The position numbers and the translations under genes are program-made. DNA of 64,000 nt, taken from JABJOR01 sp965603075. Its GTDB lineage: Bacteria > Pseudomonadota > Alphaproteobacteria > Rhodospirillales > Casp-alpha2. Location of the stretch: contig CBFDBO010000013.1 of the NCBI GenBank assembly GCA_965603075.1, forward strand, positions 1 to 64,000. Reading direction: 5' to 3'. The notes beneath the pieces are model-generated. The model made no database searches. It saw only the letters and a program-made list of their open reading frames with translations, and was not told the origin of the DNA. Below are positions 62,055 through 64,000 of this stretch, piece by piece; position 1 is the first letter of the stretch, and each line of letters starts with the position of its first letter.

Positions 62055-63467
62055 TCAAGGGGCTCTCATCACGCTTGCCTGATTTTGACTATTTATGCGT
62101 CGGTTTAGTAATAAACCCAACAGAAAATATCCATTGCCTAATACCATAATCACAGCAGAGATCAGCAATAATTTTGCATATTTATGCTCAAGCCCGCTTA
62201 TCGGTGTCAGAATATCACTGAACCCACCTGCTTCTAGATAATATAGAACCGCCCCCGCCATGGCCGTTATAAATGATAGGTAATAACACCAATTAGGGAT
62301 AGAGCGTTTTCCCATCCATATGGAGAAGAAGATAACCGGGGCCAAATACATAGACGCTGTGCCACTGACGGCAACGGCACTATAAAGATCTTTGGTGCCG
62401 CCAAATAAAAATAACAATCCACCCGCCATAAAGAGCACCATAGCGATCCGGCCATTCTTTAGGTTCACCGAGAACACTCCCATATCGACAATCGAAAGTT
62501 TTGCGGCGCTGGATAACGTTGAATCAAGTGTTGAGACAGCCGAGATAATCAACGCTAAGTTAATCACCATCATGGCCTGTGGCCCCATTAATCGTGATAG
62601 TGACACCATCATTGTCTCACCATCCATAGCATTTATTCCAGCAAACACCCCGAGCAACGAAAACCCAAGAATGCAGACAATGCTGATCCATGTCGCATGC
62701 TTAAAGCTGGCCTGAGTTGTCTGTTGGTTTGCAATAAACCCACGATCCATCATCACCGGGTCGTGTAGGGGATAGCTCCAAAACTGTAGCCCTGCAACGG
62801 CGAGCAAAATCCACCCCGGTGCTTCACCTTCAAACGGGCTACTCACAATGGCGGCCTGCCAAGACCATAAATCTGCCGAGAACAACATCACCACGAGCAT
62901 TGCAAACATCACCAGAAAAGCAATCATTTGAAAAACGTCGGTCTTCAATGAAGCGCGTAAGCCCCCCATCATGGAATAACCCAGCGTCGCCAAAGCCAAT
63001 ACAACAATGGCCAAGGCGTAGGTATTACTGCCGCTCTCACCAAAGATAATCCCGATCACCAATAAATTGGCAAATACTTCCGAAAGCAAACGCACGGCAA
63101 TAACAACATTATAACAAATAACCCCGCCTCGCCCGAAGCGGTCTTTCAAGAATTCTTGTATGCTGGCGCTACCGTGGCGGAACCGGATCGAGCGAATAAT
63201 CGCGCCACCTGATATAAAGGATAAATAATAAGCGCTGTAAGCCAGCCCCCCGGCGATACCATAATAATACCCCAAAATTGCTGCGGTCATTAAGGAACGA
63301 GCAAAAATCCAAGTCGTGACTTGGGACAATGTTAAGGCAAGGACACTTGGCGCGTCCCCATTCGCGGCTAGACCTTTAAAAAATCCATTGGTGTCTGTTA
63401 CTCTGGGCGCGAAAAGAAATGAAGCGACCCCAAAGGCAACAAGCATTCCTGCAAAGATGAAATCCAT
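62055..63467 (-). CDS. Sodium:solute symporter (SSS family)
   Basis: This 470-aa inner-membrane symporter of the SSS/LeuT-fold group has about 13 hydrophobic segments. Family features are a polar-interrupted first core helix near TLSQVTTWIFARSLMTAAILG, MMGGLRASLKTDVFQM in the middle and ALIISAVSTLDSTLSSAAKLS with the Ser/Thr pair typical of the second sodium site. The substrate cannot be read off. It is transcribed toward the candidate small RNA and the MFS gene. The gap after it (61735-62054) holds the small RNA, the terminator and the tandem operators. Confidence 0.88.
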   Translation of the reverse strand: MDFIFAGMLVAFGVASFLFAPRVTDTNGFFKGLAANGDAPSVLALTLSQVTTWIFARSLMTAAILGYYYGIAGGLAYSAYYLSFISGGAIIRSIRFRHGSASIQEFLKDRFGRGGVICYNVVIAVRLLSEVFANLLVIGIIFGESGSNTYALAIVVLALATLGYSMMGGLRASLKTDVFQMIAFLVMFAMLVVMLFSADLWSWQAAIVSSPFEGEAPGWILLAVAGLQFWSYPLHDPVMMDRGFIANQQTTQASFKHATWISIVCILGFSLLGVFAGINAMDGETMMVSLSRLMGPQAMMVINLALIISAVSTLDSTLSSAAKLSIVDMGVFSVNLKNGRIAMVLFMAGGLLFLFGGTKDLYSAVAVSGTASMYLAPVIFFSIWMGKRSIPNWCYYLSFITAMAGAVLYYLEAGGFSDILTPISGLEHKYAKLLLISAVIMVLGNGYFLLGLLLNRRINSQNQASVMRAP

Positions 63468-63597
63468 TTTAATTACTCATTTGTAGACTTATGGTTTAGG
63501 GGCGAAGCTAATTACCTGTTGAATACATTATTTTACAGGTATCCTCACATCACATCCAATCACGGGTATGTTATAAATTAGTATTAGGCGGTTTCAA

Positions 63598-64000
63598 GTG
63601 AACAATAAAGCGGCTGATAATAATTTGCAGGGCATCGGATTGATGATAGCCGGCACATTTGTCATATCCATTGAAGATGCGGGTGCAAAGTTTCTGATCG
63701 AGGCAAACCTGCCCCCCATTCAAATGTTGGGCCTAAATGCTTGGATCATAGTGAGCGCGTTATTGCTGTGGTCTGTTTCAACCAAACACAAACGAACCAT
63801 AGGCATCGGCATTTTTAAAACTAACCACTTTCGTTGGCATATGATCAGAGCGGTATTAAGCGTTATAACGGGCATGTGTTTTCTATATTCATTAAAATTT
63901 TTTAAACTTGCCGAGGTATCAGTCCTGTTTTTCTCAGCACCGATATTTATGACGGCCTTGTCTGCTATTTTATTAAAGGAACACGTCGGACCCATCAGGT
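63598..64000 (+). CDS. EamA/DMT superfamily transporter, partial (continues beyond window)
   Basis: The visible 134 residues run from a GTG start at 63598 (GGCGG eight to twelve bases upstream) to the window edge with no stop. They show the first four membrane segments of a drug/metabolite transporter: LQGIGLMIAGTFVISIEDAG, MLGLNAWIIVSALLLWSV, RAVLSVITGMCFLYSL and VLFFSAPIFMTALSAILL followed by KEHVG. A full family member would have about ten segments and 290-300 aa. The substrate is unknown. It is divergent from the SSS symporter. Confidence 0.85.
   Translation, partial: MNNKAADNNLQGIGLMIAGTFVISIEDAGAKFLIEANLPPIQMLGLNAWIIVSALLLWSVSTKHKRTIGIGIFKTNHFRWHMIRAVLSVITGMCFLYSLKFFKLAEVSVLFFSAPIFMTALSAILLKEHVGPIR

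Noticed and set aside
1..64000. CRISPR arrays, insertion sequences, prophage, tRNA and rRNA genes
   Set aside because: I saw no regularly spaced repeat array, transposase, integrase, phage gene, cloverleaf or ribosomal RNA segment on either strand while reading the intergenic regions; short or degenerate remnants could still be missed.

Overview
This 64 kb window is chromosomal DNA of a moderately AT-rich alphaproteobacterium, most likely a flagellated, Rhodospirillales-like lineage. The evidence is FlaF next to a short flagellin, the DUF4167 and DUF1178 families, three DUF2336 proteins, PtsP of the nitrogen PTS, and the dapD-dapE-truA-fmt-def-rmuC neighbourhood. I see no insertion sequence, prophage, CRISPR array, tRNA or rRNA. 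Genes are packed densely, and most gaps are under 250 bases.

Layout. 0.4-6.7 kb: a membrane-anchored M23 peptidase, flagellin-flaF, ClpB with a heat-shock-type promoter, and a DUF4167 protein. 6.9-18.1 kb: a minus-strand housekeeping run, prmC-prfA-hemA-hisS-ispG-rodZ-ptsP-lysC. hemA here is glutamyl-tRNA reductase (C5 route), which is unusual for an alphaproteobacterium. 18.2-28.1 kb: ubiG, DUF1178, a nitrilase-like amidase, glutaredoxin, a TauE/SafE permease, a lone receiver protein, comF, methyltransferases, sfsA, map, radC and a quinone reductase. 28.1-36.1 kb: an acid-ceramidase/NAAA-like hydrolase under a striking inverted repeat, purB, an HpcH/HpaI aldolase, and a minus-strand cluster of two DUF2336 proteins plus a PAS-GGDEF diguanylate cyclase. 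36.3-44.7 kb: a HAD phosphatase, dapD, dapE, two small membrane proteins, truA, a tandem pair of unknown paralogous proteins, fmt and def. 44.9-51.5 kb: rmuC, an SLC13-type transporter, QmcA/NfeD, recR-ybaB, a PolB-like exonuclease and a DJ-1/PfpI protein. 51.7-56.8 kb: a DUF2336-histidine kinase operon, an M81 peptidase, a ParB-like mini-protein and a CaiD-like hydratase, lying between ybaB-recR and dnaX, which are usually adjacent. 56.8-64 kb: dnaX, the SRP RNA gene, a cupredoxin-like lipoprotein, nudC, an MFS transporter, an SSS symporter and a partial DMT transporter.

How they work together. Most genes serve core functions: translation termination and initiation, tetrapyrrole, isoprenoid and lysine/aspartate synthesis, DNA repair and replication, and protein quality control. 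The signalling genes (three DUF2336 proteins, a diguanylate cyclase, a PAS kinase, a lone receiver) suggest a lineage-specific network that may touch motility or attachment.

The least ordinary items are: a candidate small RNA at about 61.84-61.98 kb whose two hairpins expose anti-Shine-Dalgarno loops; duplicated palindromic operators beside it; the tandem orphan paralogs at 41-43 kb; the DUF2336 signalling loci; and several structured intergenic regions. All functions are assigned by reading the sequence and by family knowledge. No database search was run.
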